From: Streptomyces maremycinicus | Lineage (GTDB): Bacteria > Actinomycetota > Actinomycetes > Streptomycetales > Streptomycetaceae | Length of the DNA stretch: 64,000 nt | Assembly (NCBI RefSeq): GCF_001184025.1 | Contig: NZ_BBYG01000022.1 | Location: 1 to 64,000, forward strand | Direction: 5' to 3' | In this document: positions 34,494-43,269 of the stretch, piece by piece | Position numbering within the stretch: the first letter of the stretch is position 1 | Layout of the letters: the number at the start of each line of letters is the position of its first letter | Program-made: the position numbers and the translations under genes | The notes under the pieces: model-generated | What the model saw: the letters and a program-made list of their open reading frames with translations, nothing else | Database searches by the model: none | What the model was told of the DNA's origin: nothing

Positions 34494-35251
34494 CGGGCCA
34501 CGTACCAGACGCGTGGGGTGTTTTCCTCCACGGGGCTCCGGTCGAGCCCCGCGTAGGTGTCCACGGTCGTGAAACCGGCCTCGACCAGGGCGTCGGTCAC
34601 TTCCTCCGGATCGTGTCCACGCTGCGGATGCACCTCGTGCACCCGCTCGAAGCGGCCGTCCGCGGTACGGCTCACGACGGTGACCGTGGTGTCCACCCTG
34701 CCCGATCCGGCGTCGTAGGGGTTCTCCCAGACCTCCAGGCGGTCAGGGGTGTTCTGTTCCACGAACACCCTTCCCGCCCAGGCGCGTTCGACGAACCGGG
34801 TGGGGTGGGCGTCCAGCACCACCAGGCCGTCGGCCTCGGTGGCGGCCCGCAGCGTCTCGGCGGCCCGGCGCAGATCACCCGGATCGGTCAGGTAGTTGAG
34901 GGTGTTGTAGGTACAGGTCACCAGTGAGTGGGACTGCTCGGAGCGGAACTCGCGCAGGTCGGACCGGGTGAAGTCGATGCGGGTACCGGCCCGCAGCGCG
35001 GCGGCCTCGGCGTGCCGCAGCATGTCCGCCGACTGGTCCACCCCCGCCAGTCGGCCGAACCGGCCGGTCAGGGCGATCAGCAGGGTGCCGGTGCCGCAGC
35101 CGAGGTCCAGGAACGACCGGGTGTCCGCGCCGTAGAAGGAAAGCAGTTCGGGAAGGCTTTTCGCCACCTCCTCGGTGAAATCATTGTAAGGCGCCTTGGC
35201 GTATATGTCGGCGTAATCGCCGAAGAAATCAGTGCGAGTGCCGTATTGCAT
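34490..35251 (-). CDS. class I SAM-dependent methyltransferase
   Basis: 253 residues from ATG 35251 (MQYGTRTDFFGDYADIYAK). An upstream in-frame Met at 35314 would run into the divergent C-domain gene's leader and was rejected. Motif I is SFLDLGCGTGTLLIAL, with LAGVDQSADMLRHA and TCTYNTLNYL as later SAM-fold motifs. The conserved tail VDTYAGLDRSPVEENTPRVW is often seen in glycine/sarcosine-like or sugar N-methyltransferases, but I cannot fix the substrate. It is the first gene of the methyltransferase, ATP-grasp, methyltransferase, glycosyltransferase operon, divergent from the stand-alone condensation gene. Confidence 0.87.
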   Translation of the reverse strand: MQYGTRTDFFGDYADIYAKAPYNDFTEEVAKSLPELLSFYGADTRSFLDLGCGTGTLLIALTGRFGRLAGVDQSADMLRHAEAAALRAGTRIDFTRSDLREFRSEQSHSLVTCTYNTLNYLTDPGDLRRAAETLRAATEADGLVVLDAHPTRFVERAWAGRVFVEQNTPDRLEVWENPYDAGSGRVDTTVTVVSRTADGRFERVHEVHPQRGHDPEEVTDALVEAGFTTVDTYAGLDRSPVEENTPRVWYVAR

Positions 35252-35339
35252 GGACGGTATTCCATTCAGTAGTCTCGGTTCTCGTCCCGGATGCCTTCGC
35301 ATTCGCCGTTCCATTCTTTTCCCCGGAGGGAGAATTCAC

Positions 35340-36719
35340 ATGCGCGCCGTGAACGAGGAGGGTCCTTTCGAAGGGCTTCCGCTGCTTTCCGACCAGGTGG
35401 ACCGCCTGACGATCCAGGAATGGGTCGAGGAGCGTGGTCTGGGTGTCGAGGTCCGCATGATCGGCAGGGGGTTCCGGCTCACCGGACCGCTGCGGACCGA
35501 CGCGCTGCGCTCGGCGCTGACCGCGCTCGTCGCCCGCCACGAGGCACTGCGCGTGGCCGTCCCGCAGCGCGGCAAAGCCGGTCGGCAGGAGATCCGGCCC
35601 GCCCGCCCCTTCGTACCGGACGAGGAGGACCTGCGGGACCTGCCCGGGACGGAGCGGCTGGACGAGGCCCTGCGCCGGGCCGGTGTCTACCTCGGCCGCA
35701 ACCGCGACCTCGACGGCGGGCTGCTGTTCAGCGCCGTCGTGTACCGGCTCGGGGACGAGGACCACCTGCTCGGCGTCGCCGCCGACCATCTCGTGCTGGA
35801 CGGCCAGTCGTTCGAGATCCTCGTGAACGAGCTGTGGGAGCTGTACGCCGCGGAGGTCGAGGGCCGGGAGGCGAAGCTGCCCGAACAGCCCTTCACCTAC
35901 TCCGACTTCGTACGCTGGGAGGCCGAGTGGCTCGGCCGCGACCCCGAGCCCAGGCAGCTGATCGCACGCTTCGCCGAACTGCTCGACGGGATCGGGACCA
36001 ACGCCCCCGTCTCCCTGCCGAAGATGCGGCGCGAGACCAACGACCGCTACGAGGTCGGCACCTTCGACCTCTCGCTGCCGGCGGAGACGTTCCAGCTGCT
36101 CACGGAGTACTGCCGGTCGGCCCGGACCACTCCGTTCATCGTGCTGTTCTCCTCGTACCTGTGCGCGCTGCACGCCCGCAACGGCCGCGCCGACCTCACG
36201 GCGCTCATCCCGGTGACCCGCCGCACCCAGGAGCACCTGCTGGACCTCGTGTGCCTGCTCTCCACCTACGCCACCGTGCGGGTGCAGCTGGACACCTCGG
36301 TGTCGTTCCGTCAGCTGACGCGCCAGGTCCGTTCGGCCGTCCTGGAGACCCAGCGGCTGGGGCAGGTCCCGGCGCCCGAGGTGACCTCCGCTCTCGCCCC
36401 GCACATGCTCGGCAGGCTGCTGGAGAGCCCCTGCACGTTCTTCGACGCGGCGCCCGGCGGCTGGAGCGGAGGCAGCCGCCGGGCCGCGGGCCTGGCGGTG
36501 GAGCCGACCGAGGTCCCCGGCCGGCTCCAGCAGATAGAGAGCCTGGAGCTGTTCGCCTCGGTCGACGACAAGAGCGTGGACTGCAGCGTGCTGTTCCCCG
36601 CGGACGTCTTCGGCGAGGAAGAGGTACGGGAACTGGCTCATGTCTTCACCTCCTTGGTGCACAGGCTCCTGAGCTCTCCGGACACCGCGGTCGCGGAGCT
36701 GCTGCCGTCGGCGGACTGA
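35340..36719 (+). CDS. stand-alone NRPS condensation domain
   Basis: 459 residues from ATG 35340, with GGAGGGAG just upstream. It is a single condensation fold: the N-terminal LLSDQVDRLTIQEWVEERG, the active-site motif ADHLVLDGQSFEIL (DHxxxDG, the catalytic second His kept and the first His replaced by Asp), and late core motifs LIPVTRRTQEHLLDLVCLL and PCTFFDAAPGG. No A or PCP domain is attached. It must take a carrier-bound donor made elsewhere in the cluster and condense it with an amine. It is monocistronic and divergent from the methyltransferase operon. Confidence 0.9.
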   Translation: MRAVNEEGPFEGLPLLSDQVDRLTIQEWVEERGLGVEVRMIGRGFRLTGPLRTDALRSALTALVARHEALRVAVPQRGKAGRQEIRPARPFVPDEEDLRDLPGTERLDEALRRAGVYLGRNRDLDGGLLFSAVVYRLGDEDHLLGVAADHLVLDGQSFEILVNELWELYAAEVEGREAKLPEQPFTYSDFVRWEAEWLGRDPEPRQLIARFAELLDGIGTNAPVSLPKMRRETNDRYEVGTFDLSLPAETFQLLTEYCRSARTTPFIVLFSSYLCALHARNGRADLTALIPVTRRTQEHLLDLVCLLSTYATVRVQLDTSVSFRQLTRQVRSAVLETQRLGQVPAPEVTSALAPHMLGRLLESPCTFFDAAPGGWSGGSRRAAGLAVEPTEVPGRLQQIESLELFASVDDKSVDCSVLFPADVFGEEEVRELAHVFTSLVHRLLSSPDTAVAELLPSAD

Positions 36720-36733
36720 GCGGACTGAGCGGA

Positions 36734-36778
36734 CCGGGTGTCCGGCCCCCGGCTCAGACCGGGGAGCCGGACACCCGG
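36734..36778. terminator. bidirectional hairpin between convergent genes
   Basis: CCGGGTGTCCGGC pairs perfectly with GCCGGACACCCGG, and an inner CCCCGG/CCGGGG stem nests inside. The structure lies between the condensation gene (stop 36719) and the PIG-L gene, whose stop codon at 36754-36756 sits in the loop. It can terminate transcription from both sides. Confidence 0.75.
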
Positions 36779-37419
36779 ATCACCTCGAAAGCCTCGCTGT
36801 GCCCCCGGCCGGTGCTCGTGACGGCCCGGTAGGAGGCCAGCCCGCGCACCGCCTCGTCCCAGGCCGCGTGCCGCAGCTGGGAGCGGTAGCACTGCATGGC
36901 CTCCACCTTCAGATCGATCTGCGCGGTGACGTCCTCGGTGTACTGGGCCTGCGCCAGCGGGGCCCAGATCTCGTAGCCGAGCACCAGGGACGGCGGCGGA
37001 GCGGGCGGCCCTGCCTCCTCGAAGAAGTCGGACTGCGCCATCCAGAGCGCTTCGAGGGCCAGCCGGTGGACCGCCTGGTGCTCCGCGTCGCCGTCGTCAC
37101 GGTGCGGCACGTACACACGGTCCGGGCGCACCTCGCGCAGCAGCCGCACCACGGCAAGGTGCAGACGGCGGTCCACGGCGAAGTCACGGGACGGCTCCTC
37201 CAGGGTGATGTACCGCTTCACCCCCAGCACCCGGCACGCGTCGGCCGTCTCGGTCGCGAACTCCTCGTCGGTGACGGCGTGGTCCCGGGAACCCCGTTCC
37301 CGGCGGATCACGATGACCACGGTGACCTCCGCGCCGGACTGCGCCAGCTTGGCAATGGAGCCACCGCACCCGATGACCTCGTCGTCCGGATGGGGGGCGA
37401 TCACCAGGACCCGGTTCAC
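36754..37419 (-). CDS. PIG-L family deacetylase
   Basis: 221 residues from GTG 37419, which overlaps the upstream epimerase stop (GTGA). The zinc motif APHPDDEVIGCGGS lies at residues 8-21, and the third ligand is in VPHRDDGDAEHQAVHRLA. Family members remove acetyl from GlcNAc-containing intermediates such as mycothiol and teicoplanin-type sugars, and a PIG-L-type enzyme is used for the amino sugar of streptothricin-like antibiotics. Here it probably deacetylates an N-acetylhexosamine after or before glycosyl transfer, exposing an amine that the Fem-like or NRPS enzymes could acylate. Confidence 0.9.
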   Translation of the reverse strand: MNRVLVIAPHPDDEVIGCGGSIAKLAQSGAEVTVVIVIRRERGSRDHAVTDEEFATETADACRVLGVKRYITLEEPSRDFAVDRRLHLAVVRLLREVRPDRVYVPHRDDGDAEHQAVHRLALEALWMAQSDFFEEAGPPAPPPSLVLGYEIWAPLAQAQYTEDVTAQIDLKVEAMQCYRSQLRHAAWDEAVRGLASYRAVTSTGRGHSEAFEVIRVSGSPV

Positions 37420-38393
37420 CGGCCGGCCCCGTCCGCTCCGGCGGCGTACCCGGCCCAGCGGGCCCAGCGGGCCGTCAGGTCCATGCCGTCCTGGAAGGTG
37501 ACGCGAGGTGCCCCCAGCGCCGTGGCGGCGCGCGCCGCGTCGGCATGTGCCCGACCGGAGTACAGCGCCAGCTCCCAGTCCGGAACGACGCCGGCGGACG
37601 GCGCGCCCGCGGGGGCGGGCAGTCCGCGCAGGTCGCGTACACGGTCGAAGAAGTCGCCCCAGCCCACCGTGCCGGGCCCGTTGAGAAGGAAACGTTCCCC
37701 CGCCACACGGGGGGCCGTGAGCGCGGCGACGGCGGCGTCGGCCACGTCGTCCACGTACACCGCGTTGCAGACGCCCGGAGCGCCGGCGGCCGGAAGGGCC
37801 TCGAACTCGGCCGCGGGACGCGTGAGCTGGGCCGTCGTCCACTGTCCGCCCCAGGGGCCGTAGACCACGCCGGGCTGCAGGACGGTCATCGCGGGACCGT
37901 CGCCGTGCGCCGCCAGCACCAGCCGCTCGGCAGCGGCCTTCTGCTGCTCGTACTCGCGGTCGGCCGGGTCCGCGGCGAGCCCGGGGGAGTCCTCGTCGAA
38001 CCGGGTCAGGCCGGTCGTGTCGTAGACGTCCACGGTGCTGATGTGCACCAGCCGTCGCACTCCCGCCCTCTTGGCGGCGGCGAGCAGATGGGCGGTGCCG
38101 TCCACGGTCGTACGCCAGCGCGGCTCCTCCCCGCCGCGGTTCCCGAAGGCGCAGTGGACCACGAGGTCGCAGTCCCGCAGTGCCTCCTCCAGACTCTCCG
38201 GCCTGTCCAGGTCGGCGATCCGGAAGCCGAGCCGCTCCTGCGGGAGCACCGACAGCCGGGCGACCCGGCCGAAACCGCGCACCAGCGCGCGGACCTTCCC
38301 CCCGGTCTCCAGCACGAGCCGTTCCACGACTCGCGCGCCGATGAAGCCACTGGCGCCGGTGACCGCGACGCGCTGTCCCGTGAGGTCGTTCAT
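37416..38393 (-). CDS. NAD-dependent epimerase/dehydratase (nucleotide-sugar type)
   Basis: 325 residues, ATG 38393 overlapping the oxidoreductase stop. NAD motif VAVTGASGFIGARVVERLV, catalytic Ser in LVHISTVDVYD and Tyr-Lys in REYEQQKAAAERL. VLQPGVVYGPWGGQWT is the extended-SDR sugar-binding motif. It sits between the Gfo/Idh oxidoreductase and the PIG-L deacetylase in one overlapping operon, so a role in building an unusual amino hexose is likely. The exact reaction (4-epimerisation, dehydration or oxidation) cannot be decided from sequence. Confidence 0.87.
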   Translation of the reverse strand: MNDLTGQRVAVTGASGFIGARVVERLVLETGGKVRALVRGFGRVARLSVLPQERLGFRIADLDRPESLEEALRDCDLVVHCAFGNRGGEEPRWRTTVDGTAHLLAAAKRAGVRRLVHISTVDVYDTTGLTRFDEDSPGLAADPADREYEQQKAAAERLVLAAHGDGPAMTVLQPGVVYGPWGGQWTTAQLTRPAAEFEALPAAGAPGVCNAVYVDDVADAAVAALTAPRVAGERFLLNGPGTVGWGDFFDRVRDLRGLPAPAGAPSAGVVPDWELALYSGRAHADAARAATALGAPRVTFQDGMDLTARWARWAGYAAGADGAGR

Positions 38394-39448
38394 GCCGCAC
38401 TCCCCGCCGTCGTCCCGGTCAGCCAGGGCTGCGACAGCATGCGCCGTGCGGGCCCCGTGTAGCACTCCTCGATGAGCCGGGCGACGCGCAGGCCGTCCGC
38501 GGCGGTGGCGTGCGGTTCCACGTCCGCGTCCGCGCACACGGCGGCGAAGTTGCGCAGCTGCTCCACGAACAGGTCGTCCCACTCGTCCTGGGCGGGCGGC
38601 AGGGCTTGTACGTCCCCGCGGTGCCGCACTTCGCCGGAGGCCGTGATCAGGGTGCACTCACCCGCCGGGAAGTCCGTGCCGATGCTCACCTCGGCCTCGG
38701 TGCCGGTGATCACACAGCTGGTGCCGAGGGCGCGCACGCGGCTCAGCTCCACCTCGGTCCGCACGCCCCCGATGCGCAGGGTGGCGAACGCGTCGGCCTC
38801 CACTCCGCCGAGGCTGTCGTCGACGTAGTCGACGACCTCGGTCTGCGTGCCGAGCCACCACAGCAGGATGTCGAACACATGGGACGCGGTGTCGGTCAGT
38901 ACGCCACCGCCGGCGAGACGCCGGTCGAACATCGACCAGGAGACCGGTTCCCAGCTGTAGGGGTGGCCCTCGGTCCACCGCACCCGTGTGACCGTGCCCA
39001 GTACGCCCTCCTGGATCAGTGCGCGCACCCAGGCATTGGCGGGGAAGAGGCGGCGAGGATGGGCCATGAGGAGGCGTACGCCCGGAGCCCGGGCCGCGGC
39101 GGCGGCGAGGGCTTCGGTGTCCGGGGCGCTCGTGGCCATCGGCTTCTCCAGCAGCACGTGCTTGCCGCGGGCCAGCAGATCCCCGGTGACGGTGGCGTGC
39201 GCGGTGTGCGGCACGGCCACCACGGCCGCGTCGAAGGCGTCGGACACATCGTCCACGGACCGGGCCGTACGTACGTCCCCGGAGGTGCCGCCCTGTTCCC
39301 GGTACCAGTCGAGGGCCGCTCCGGCCTGCTCGGGGTCCGGGTCGATCAGGGCGGTCAGCCGGATGTCCGGGACCTTCGGCAGGGCGGTGAGGTGGCAGGA
39401 ACGCGCGGCGGCTCCGCAGCCGACCACGGCCAGACGTAGAGGTGGCAT
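38390..39448 (-). CDS. Gfo/Idh/MocA family oxidoreductase
   Basis: 352 residues. The Rossmann domain starts LRLAVVGCGAAARSCHLTAL, the mid motif HVLLEKPMATSAPDTEALAA carries the conserved Glu-Lys-Pro, and the C-terminal domain has GGGVLTDTASHVFDILLWWL with the His used in catalysis. Members oxidise or reduce sugar hydroxyls with NAD(P)H. With the adjoining epimerase it could invert a sugar centre by oxidation and reduction, as required for gulosamine-like sugars. It heads the epimerase/deacetylase operon; 74 bp separate it from the GNAT gene upstream. Confidence 0.88.
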   Translation of the reverse strand: MPPLRLAVVGCGAAARSCHLTALPKVPDIRLTALIDPDPEQAGAALDWYREQGGTSGDVRTARSVDDVSDAFDAAVVAVPHTAHATVTGDLLARGKHVLLEKPMATSAPDTEALAAAAARAPGVRLLMAHPRRLFPANAWVRALIQEGVLGTVTRVRWTEGHPYSWEPVSWSMFDRRLAGGGVLTDTASHVFDILLWWLGTQTEVVDYVDDSLGGVEADAFATLRIGGVRTEVELSRVRALGTSCVITGTEAEVSIGTDFPAGECTLITASGEVRHRGDVQALPPAQDEWDDLFVEQLRNFAAVCADADVEPHATAADGLRVARLIEECYTGPARRMLSQPWLTGTTAGSAA

Positions 39449-39522
39449 GGATGATTCCTCGGGTGTGATGGTGCGGGCGGTGTCCGGCTGTCCGCCGGAC
39501 CGGAGGGGAGGAACGACGCGCC

Positions 39523-40302
39523 TTACGTTCGGGTGCGGGAGAGCGGCTCATCGGGCCGGGCGGGGTGGAACACCCAGAAATTGGGCTCCGCGTAGACACC
39601 CTCGCCGTCGCCCGGCACCTCCAGGGGTGCCAGTGCTCCGGGTACGAGGTGAGGTCCGGGTCCGGGCAGGGGGTGCCCGGTGAAGGCTTCCCACCGGGCG
39701 ATCGGCTGACGGATGACCAGGGACCGGTCGCAAGGGGCGAGCAGTTCGGCGCCCAGTGCGGCGTGGGTGGCGAGCCAGGGGTCGAACGGCGTGCCGTCCG
39801 CCCGCTGCCACGTCGCGTACGCGGCCATCGGGACGAGCGGGTAGCGCGCCTTGCGGGTGGGGCGGACGGGAATCAGCAGGCCGAGCCAGTCCGCCCCGGT
39901 GGCGGCGGACCGGGCGAGGGTGAGGAGCCGTTCCGCCGTGCCGGTGCCGCGCAGGTGCGGCGCCACGCTGACCGACAGCATGCACAGGGTGTTGGGGGAG
40001 CCGTGGCCGGTGCCGGAGAAGGCGGAGACGAGGACGTCGTCCGACCCCTCGGGGAGTCCGTCCACCGTGCCGTCCCAGTGGACCGGAAGCCCGTTGGCCA
40101 CGGCGACCAGCCGGCCCTCCTCGTCCAGGACGCAGAACTGATGGGCGGCGCAGGTGTCGTAGAGCCGGTGCCAGCGCCAGTTCCCCGGCGACTCCCAGCT
40201 CATGAACTCGGGCAGGTTGCCCGTGACCAGCCGGTCGATGGCCGGTTCGAGGTCCGGCCGCCGGTCCAGGGTGGTCACCGTGAACGGACCGAGGTCGTCC
40301 AT
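39523..40302 (-). CDS. GNAT-family N-acetyltransferase-like protein
   Basis: 259 residues from ATG 40302. The acetyl-CoA site is expected at MLSVSVAPHLRGTGTAERLL, which matches the GNAT motif with R/Q-G-x-G/A (RGTGTA). The preceding LVAVANGLPVHWDGTVDGLP and following LVPMAAYATWQRADGTPFDP are seen in a Streptomyces subfamily of unknown substrate. It may acetylate the product as a resistance step, as streptothricin acetyltransferases do, or acylate an intermediate. It lies 8 bp downstream of the oxygenase stop, so belongs to the same transcript as the arginine-modifying genes. Confidence 0.78.
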   Translation of the reverse strand: MDDLGPFTVTTLDRRPDLEPAIDRLVTGNLPEFMSWESPGNWRWHRLYDTCAAHQFCVLDEEGRLVAVANGLPVHWDGTVDGLPEGSDDVLVSAFSGTGHGSPNTLCMLSVSVAPHLRGTGTAERLLTLARSAATGADWLGLLIPVRPTRKARYPLVPMAAYATWQRADGTPFDPWLATHAALGAELLAPCDRSLVIRQPIARWEAFTGHPLPGPGPHLVPGALAPLEVPGDGEGVYAEPNFWVFHPARPDEPLSRTRT

Positions 40303-40310
40303 GGCCGTCG

Positions 40311-41336
40311 TCAGCCGATGAGCCGGGTGGACGAGGTGGCCCGCATGGCCCGGGACTTGCGTAGGTCGTGGGTGACGTTGATGCGCTTCAGCCACCGGTC
40401 CGTTCCGTCGTAGCGGGCGGTGAAGGGCACTCGGCCGTGCACGACACGGTGATTGTTGATCACCAGGCAGTCACCCTGCTCCAGCGCCACCTCGCGCAGA
40501 CCCGCGTCGATGACGGCGATCAGTCTGTCCAGCGCCCGCCGTGCCTCGGGGTCGGTCTCGGGAACCTCCATGAAGTACGGGTCCAGCCGCAGGTACGGTT
40601 CCTGCCGGGGACCGAAGAGGACGGCGACCGGCCTGCGCTCGTGTATGAGCTTCTCGAGCGTGGCGAAGCGTTCGGTGTCCCCGTCGGACGGGCGGGAGTT
40701 GTTCTTGGGCAGATGCGATTCGTCGGGCGCGATGTGGAAGCGCTCCTCGAACAGCACCTCCAGATCCGTCGGTGGAAGCGCGTGGGCGACGTACTCGCCC
40801 ACCGTGGTGGCGACACGGTCAGGGTTGCGCAGGGACGCCAGCACCAGATAGTCCCCGCGGTAGGGATGGAAGGCGTCCTCGGTGTGCCAGGTGAGGGTCT
40901 CCTTGCTGCCCAGACCCAGCTGGTCGTTCTCGTGCTTGCGCACGGGGAAGATGTCGTGCACCAGCCGACCGTCCTGCTGGGTCGTCCAGCCGAAGGGTTC
41001 TCCGAGCAGTCCGGCGTACAGCAGTACGAGGATCTCCTCGGGGAACTCCGTGTTGGGGCGCGGCCGTTCGCGCCAGTCCTCGGGAGTGGGGCCGATACGT
41101 TCCTGATCGAAGAGGTGCCCGCTGACGACGCCGAAACCGGTGGGCTCCGCGGTCGCGAAAGCACGCAGGAAGCGCTGGGTGCGTACCGGGAGCCCGGTGG
41201 CGAGCCGAGGCAGGTCGAGAAGCAGATCCGGGTCGTCGTCAGCGATGTACCGCTCCGCGAGGCGGAGCGTCAGCTCGGCCGTCTGCTCCGCTTCGTCAGG
41301 AGTGAGGGTCAGGACGTGGCTCTTGTCAGTGTCCAT
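40311..41336 (-). CDS. Fe(II)/2-oxoglutarate oxygenase, VioC/OrfP (arginine hydroxylase) type
   Basis: 341 residues, close in length to VioC (358). The iron site is ETLTWHTEDAFHPYRGDYLV (His-x-Glu, near residue 150, as in VioC), with the distal His in VINNHRVVHGRVPF (near 299) and the 2-oxoglutarate Arg in DRWLKRINVTHDLRKSR. LYAGLLGEPFGWTTQQDGR matches VioC strongly. VioC makes (3S)-hydroxyarginine. Because the adjacent PLP enzyme is VioD-like, arginine is the likely substrate here too. Its start overlaps the A-PCP gene end by 11 bp, so it is co-translated with it. Confidence 0.9.
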   Translation of the reverse strand: MDTDKSHVLTLTPDEAEQTAELTLRLAERYIADDDPDLLLDLPRLATGLPVRTQRFLRAFATAEPTGFGVVSGHLFDQERIGPTPEDWRERPRPNTEFPEEILVLLYAGLLGEPFGWTTQQDGRLVHDIFPVRKHENDQLGLGSKETLTWHTEDAFHPYRGDYLVLASLRNPDRVATTVGEYVAHALPPTDLEVLFEERFHIAPDESHLPKNNSRPSDGDTERFATLEKLIHERRPVAVLFGPRQEPYLRLDPYFMEVPETDPEARRALDRLIAVIDAGLREVALEQGDCLVINNHRVVHGRVPFTARYDGTDRWLKRINVTHDLRKSRAMRATSSTRLIG

Positions 41337-43269
41337 TGCAGGTAGGTCCTTCGCTGCCGTCGGTGAGAGCGGACGTACCACCGTCCGGGGCGCTCCCGCT
41401 CCGGCCGGTCCCCGCGGCCAGCCAGAGAGCGAGCCGACGAGGGGTGGGATGGTCGAAAACGGTGCTCGCCCGCAGCCCGGGGGTGCTGGGGAGAACCGTG
41501 CGCAGTTCGGTGACCAGGCGCATGGCGAGGATCGACTGCCCGCCACCGGCGAAGAAGTCGGAGTCGGGCCCGACGCCGGGATCGTCCAGCAGTACCCGGA
41601 AGAGCCGCAGAACGGCGGCCAGCGGTGCCGGTTCGTCCCCGGCCGCCAGGTGCCTCCCGACGGACGCGCCGATGCCGGTTTCCGGGACGGTGGACCTGGC
41701 GGTGGGGCGGGACGCGGTGGCGAGCAGGGCGTCGAGGGAACGGCGGTCGACCTTGCCGTGTGCGTTCTTCGGCAGTTCGGCCGTCCAGAACAGCCGGTGG
41801 GGAACGGCCCAGTCGGGCAGCTCTGCGGCGAGACCGGCCAGCAGTTCCTCGCGCCGCTCCCCGGTGACGGGCAGCGCACCGCCCCGGGTCACCTCCGCGA
41901 CGGGGCCGGCCGGAACGAGGCAGGCCGACAACGTGGTCCGGGTGCTCGCGTCGAGGAGGACCACGGCCTGGGCCACCCCGGGATCGGCCGTGAGCAGCCG
42001 TTCCACCGACGCGGGCTCCAGCCGGTGACCCCGTATCTTGATCTGGTCGTCCAGGCGGCCCCTGAACTCCAGGTTGCCGTCCGGCAGGATCCTGCCGAGG
42101 TCCCCGGTCGCGTACAGGCGCCGCCCCGGCGAACGGGGATCCGTGACGAAGCGCCGGGCGGTCTGTTCCGGATCGCCGAGGTAGCCCGACGCCAGTGAAG
42201 GGCCGCCGACATGGATCTCACCGATTTCACCGGCCGCGACCGGCAGCCTGTCGGGGCCACGCACGGTGACCTCGGCGTTGGCGAGCGGCGTGCCGATGGG
42301 GACCTCCTGGGCGTCCGCGGGCAGCCGGCCGTCGTACATGGTCGATGTGACCGTGCACTCGGTCAGTCCGTAGACGTGCACCAGAGGGGCGTGGTCGCGG
42401 CGTTCCCAGCGGCGCCAGTCGTCGGGATCCATCCGCTCGCCCCCGACGAGCACCCGGCGCAGTCCCGGTGGCGTCGTCTCGTTCCGGACGTCGAGCCAGT
42501 GGGCGTACTCGCGCCAGTACTGGGTGGACAGCTCCACGACCGTGACATCCAGGTCGCTCAGCATGCCGTGCAGTTCCTGCGGGTCCGGCGCCGTGCTGCG
42601 GGGGCGGCAGATCACCGTGCCCCCGGTCGTCAGGATCGGGAAGACCTCCTCGACGAGCACGTCGAAGCCCAAGGAGGCCAGTTGCAGCCACCGGTCCCCG
42701 GGGCGGAGGGCGAGCCGGTCCGCGGCGGCGAGTGAGAAGCCGTGCAGTGCGTCGCGTTCGATCTCGACGGCCTTGGGCCGGCCGGTGGATCCGGAGGTGA
42801 ACATCACATACGCCGCCGTGCCCGGGGGTGCGGCGCTGTCGGGCGCAGGACCGTCCGGTTCGGCGCCGTCCAGGTCCGGGGACAGGTCGACCCAGGGGAG
42901 GGGCCCCGCGCCCGCGGACCGTCCGCGCCCGGCCTGCAGCACCGCGCTGACGCGGTCGATCCGTGCCGCCCGTGCCGCCTGCGGCAGTCCGTCCTCCAAC
43001 AGGACGAAGGACGCCCCCGCCTCCAGTACGCCCAACATGCACATGATGGCGTCGACGGGAGCGTCCATCCGGAGAACCACCTGCCGCCCCGGGGCGGCGC
43101 CGGCGGCGGCCAGCCGGCCGGCGATCCGCTTCGCGACCGCGGCCAGCCGGCGGTAGGTCAGGGTGCGCCGCCCGTCGCTGAGGGCGACACGTCCACCGTG
43201 GCGGGCCACGACGGCACGCCACAGCACACGCAGCGCGTCGGACTCGACGACGGGATCAGGTGCGGTCAT
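41326..43269 (-). CDS. NRPS protein, A-PCP, predicted to activate a cationic amino acid
   Basis: 647 residues. The adenylation domain has YVMFTSGSTGRPKAVEIERD, GLTECTVTSTMYDG, GEIHVGGPSLASGYLG, FRGRLDDQIKIRGHRLEP and the late Lys in NAHGKVDRRSL. Reading the GrsA positions by eye gives Asp235, Val236, Glu239, Glu278, Leu299, Gly301, Val322, Val330, Thr331, Lys517. Two acidic side chains in the pocket suit Arg, Orn or capreomycidine. The C-terminal PCP is DFFAGGGQSILAMRLV. It is embedded between the VioD-like and VioC-like genes with overlapping codons, so capreomycidine or hydroxyarginine is its likely substrate. Confidence 0.9.
   Translation of the reverse strand: MTAPDPVVESDALRVLWRAVVARHGGRVALSDGRRTLTYRRLAAVAKRIAGRLAAAGAAPGRQVVLRMDAPVDAIMCMLGVLEAGASFVLLEDGLPQAARAARIDRVSAVLQAGRGRSAGAGPLPWVDLSPDLDGAEPDGPAPDSAAPPGTAAYVMFTSGSTGRPKAVEIERDALHGFSLAAADRLALRPGDRWLQLASLGFDVLVEEVFPILTTGGTVICRPRSTAPDPQELHGMLSDLDVTVVELSTQYWREYAHWLDVRNETTPPGLRRVLVGGERMDPDDWRRWERRDHAPLVHVYGLTECTVTSTMYDGRLPADAQEVPIGTPLANAEVTVRGPDRLPVAAGEIGEIHVGGPSLASGYLGDPEQTARRFVTDPRSPGRRLYATGDLGRILPDGNLEFRGRLDDQIKIRGHRLEPASVERLLTADPGVAQAVVLLDASTRTTLSACLVPAGPVAEVTRGGALPVTGERREELLAGLAAELPDWAVPHRLFWTAELPKNAHGKVDRRSLDALLATASRPTARSTVPETGIGASVGRHLAAGDEPAPLAAVLRLFRVLLDDPGVGPDSDFFAGGGQSILAMRLVTELRTVLPSTPGLRASTVFDHPTPRRLALWLAAGTGRSGSAPDGGTSALTDGSEGPTCNGH

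Noticed and set aside
35229..36662. 477-codon minus-strand frame opposite the condensation domain gene
   Set aside because: The plus strand encodes a complete condensation domain with a good ribosome binding site; the minus frame is its shadow.
37420..38400. Long 5' extension of the PIG-L frame to 38400
   Set aside because: The extension is Arg/Gly/Pro low-complexity and overlaps the epimerase gene in another frame; GTG 37419 overlapping the epimerase stop is the credible start.
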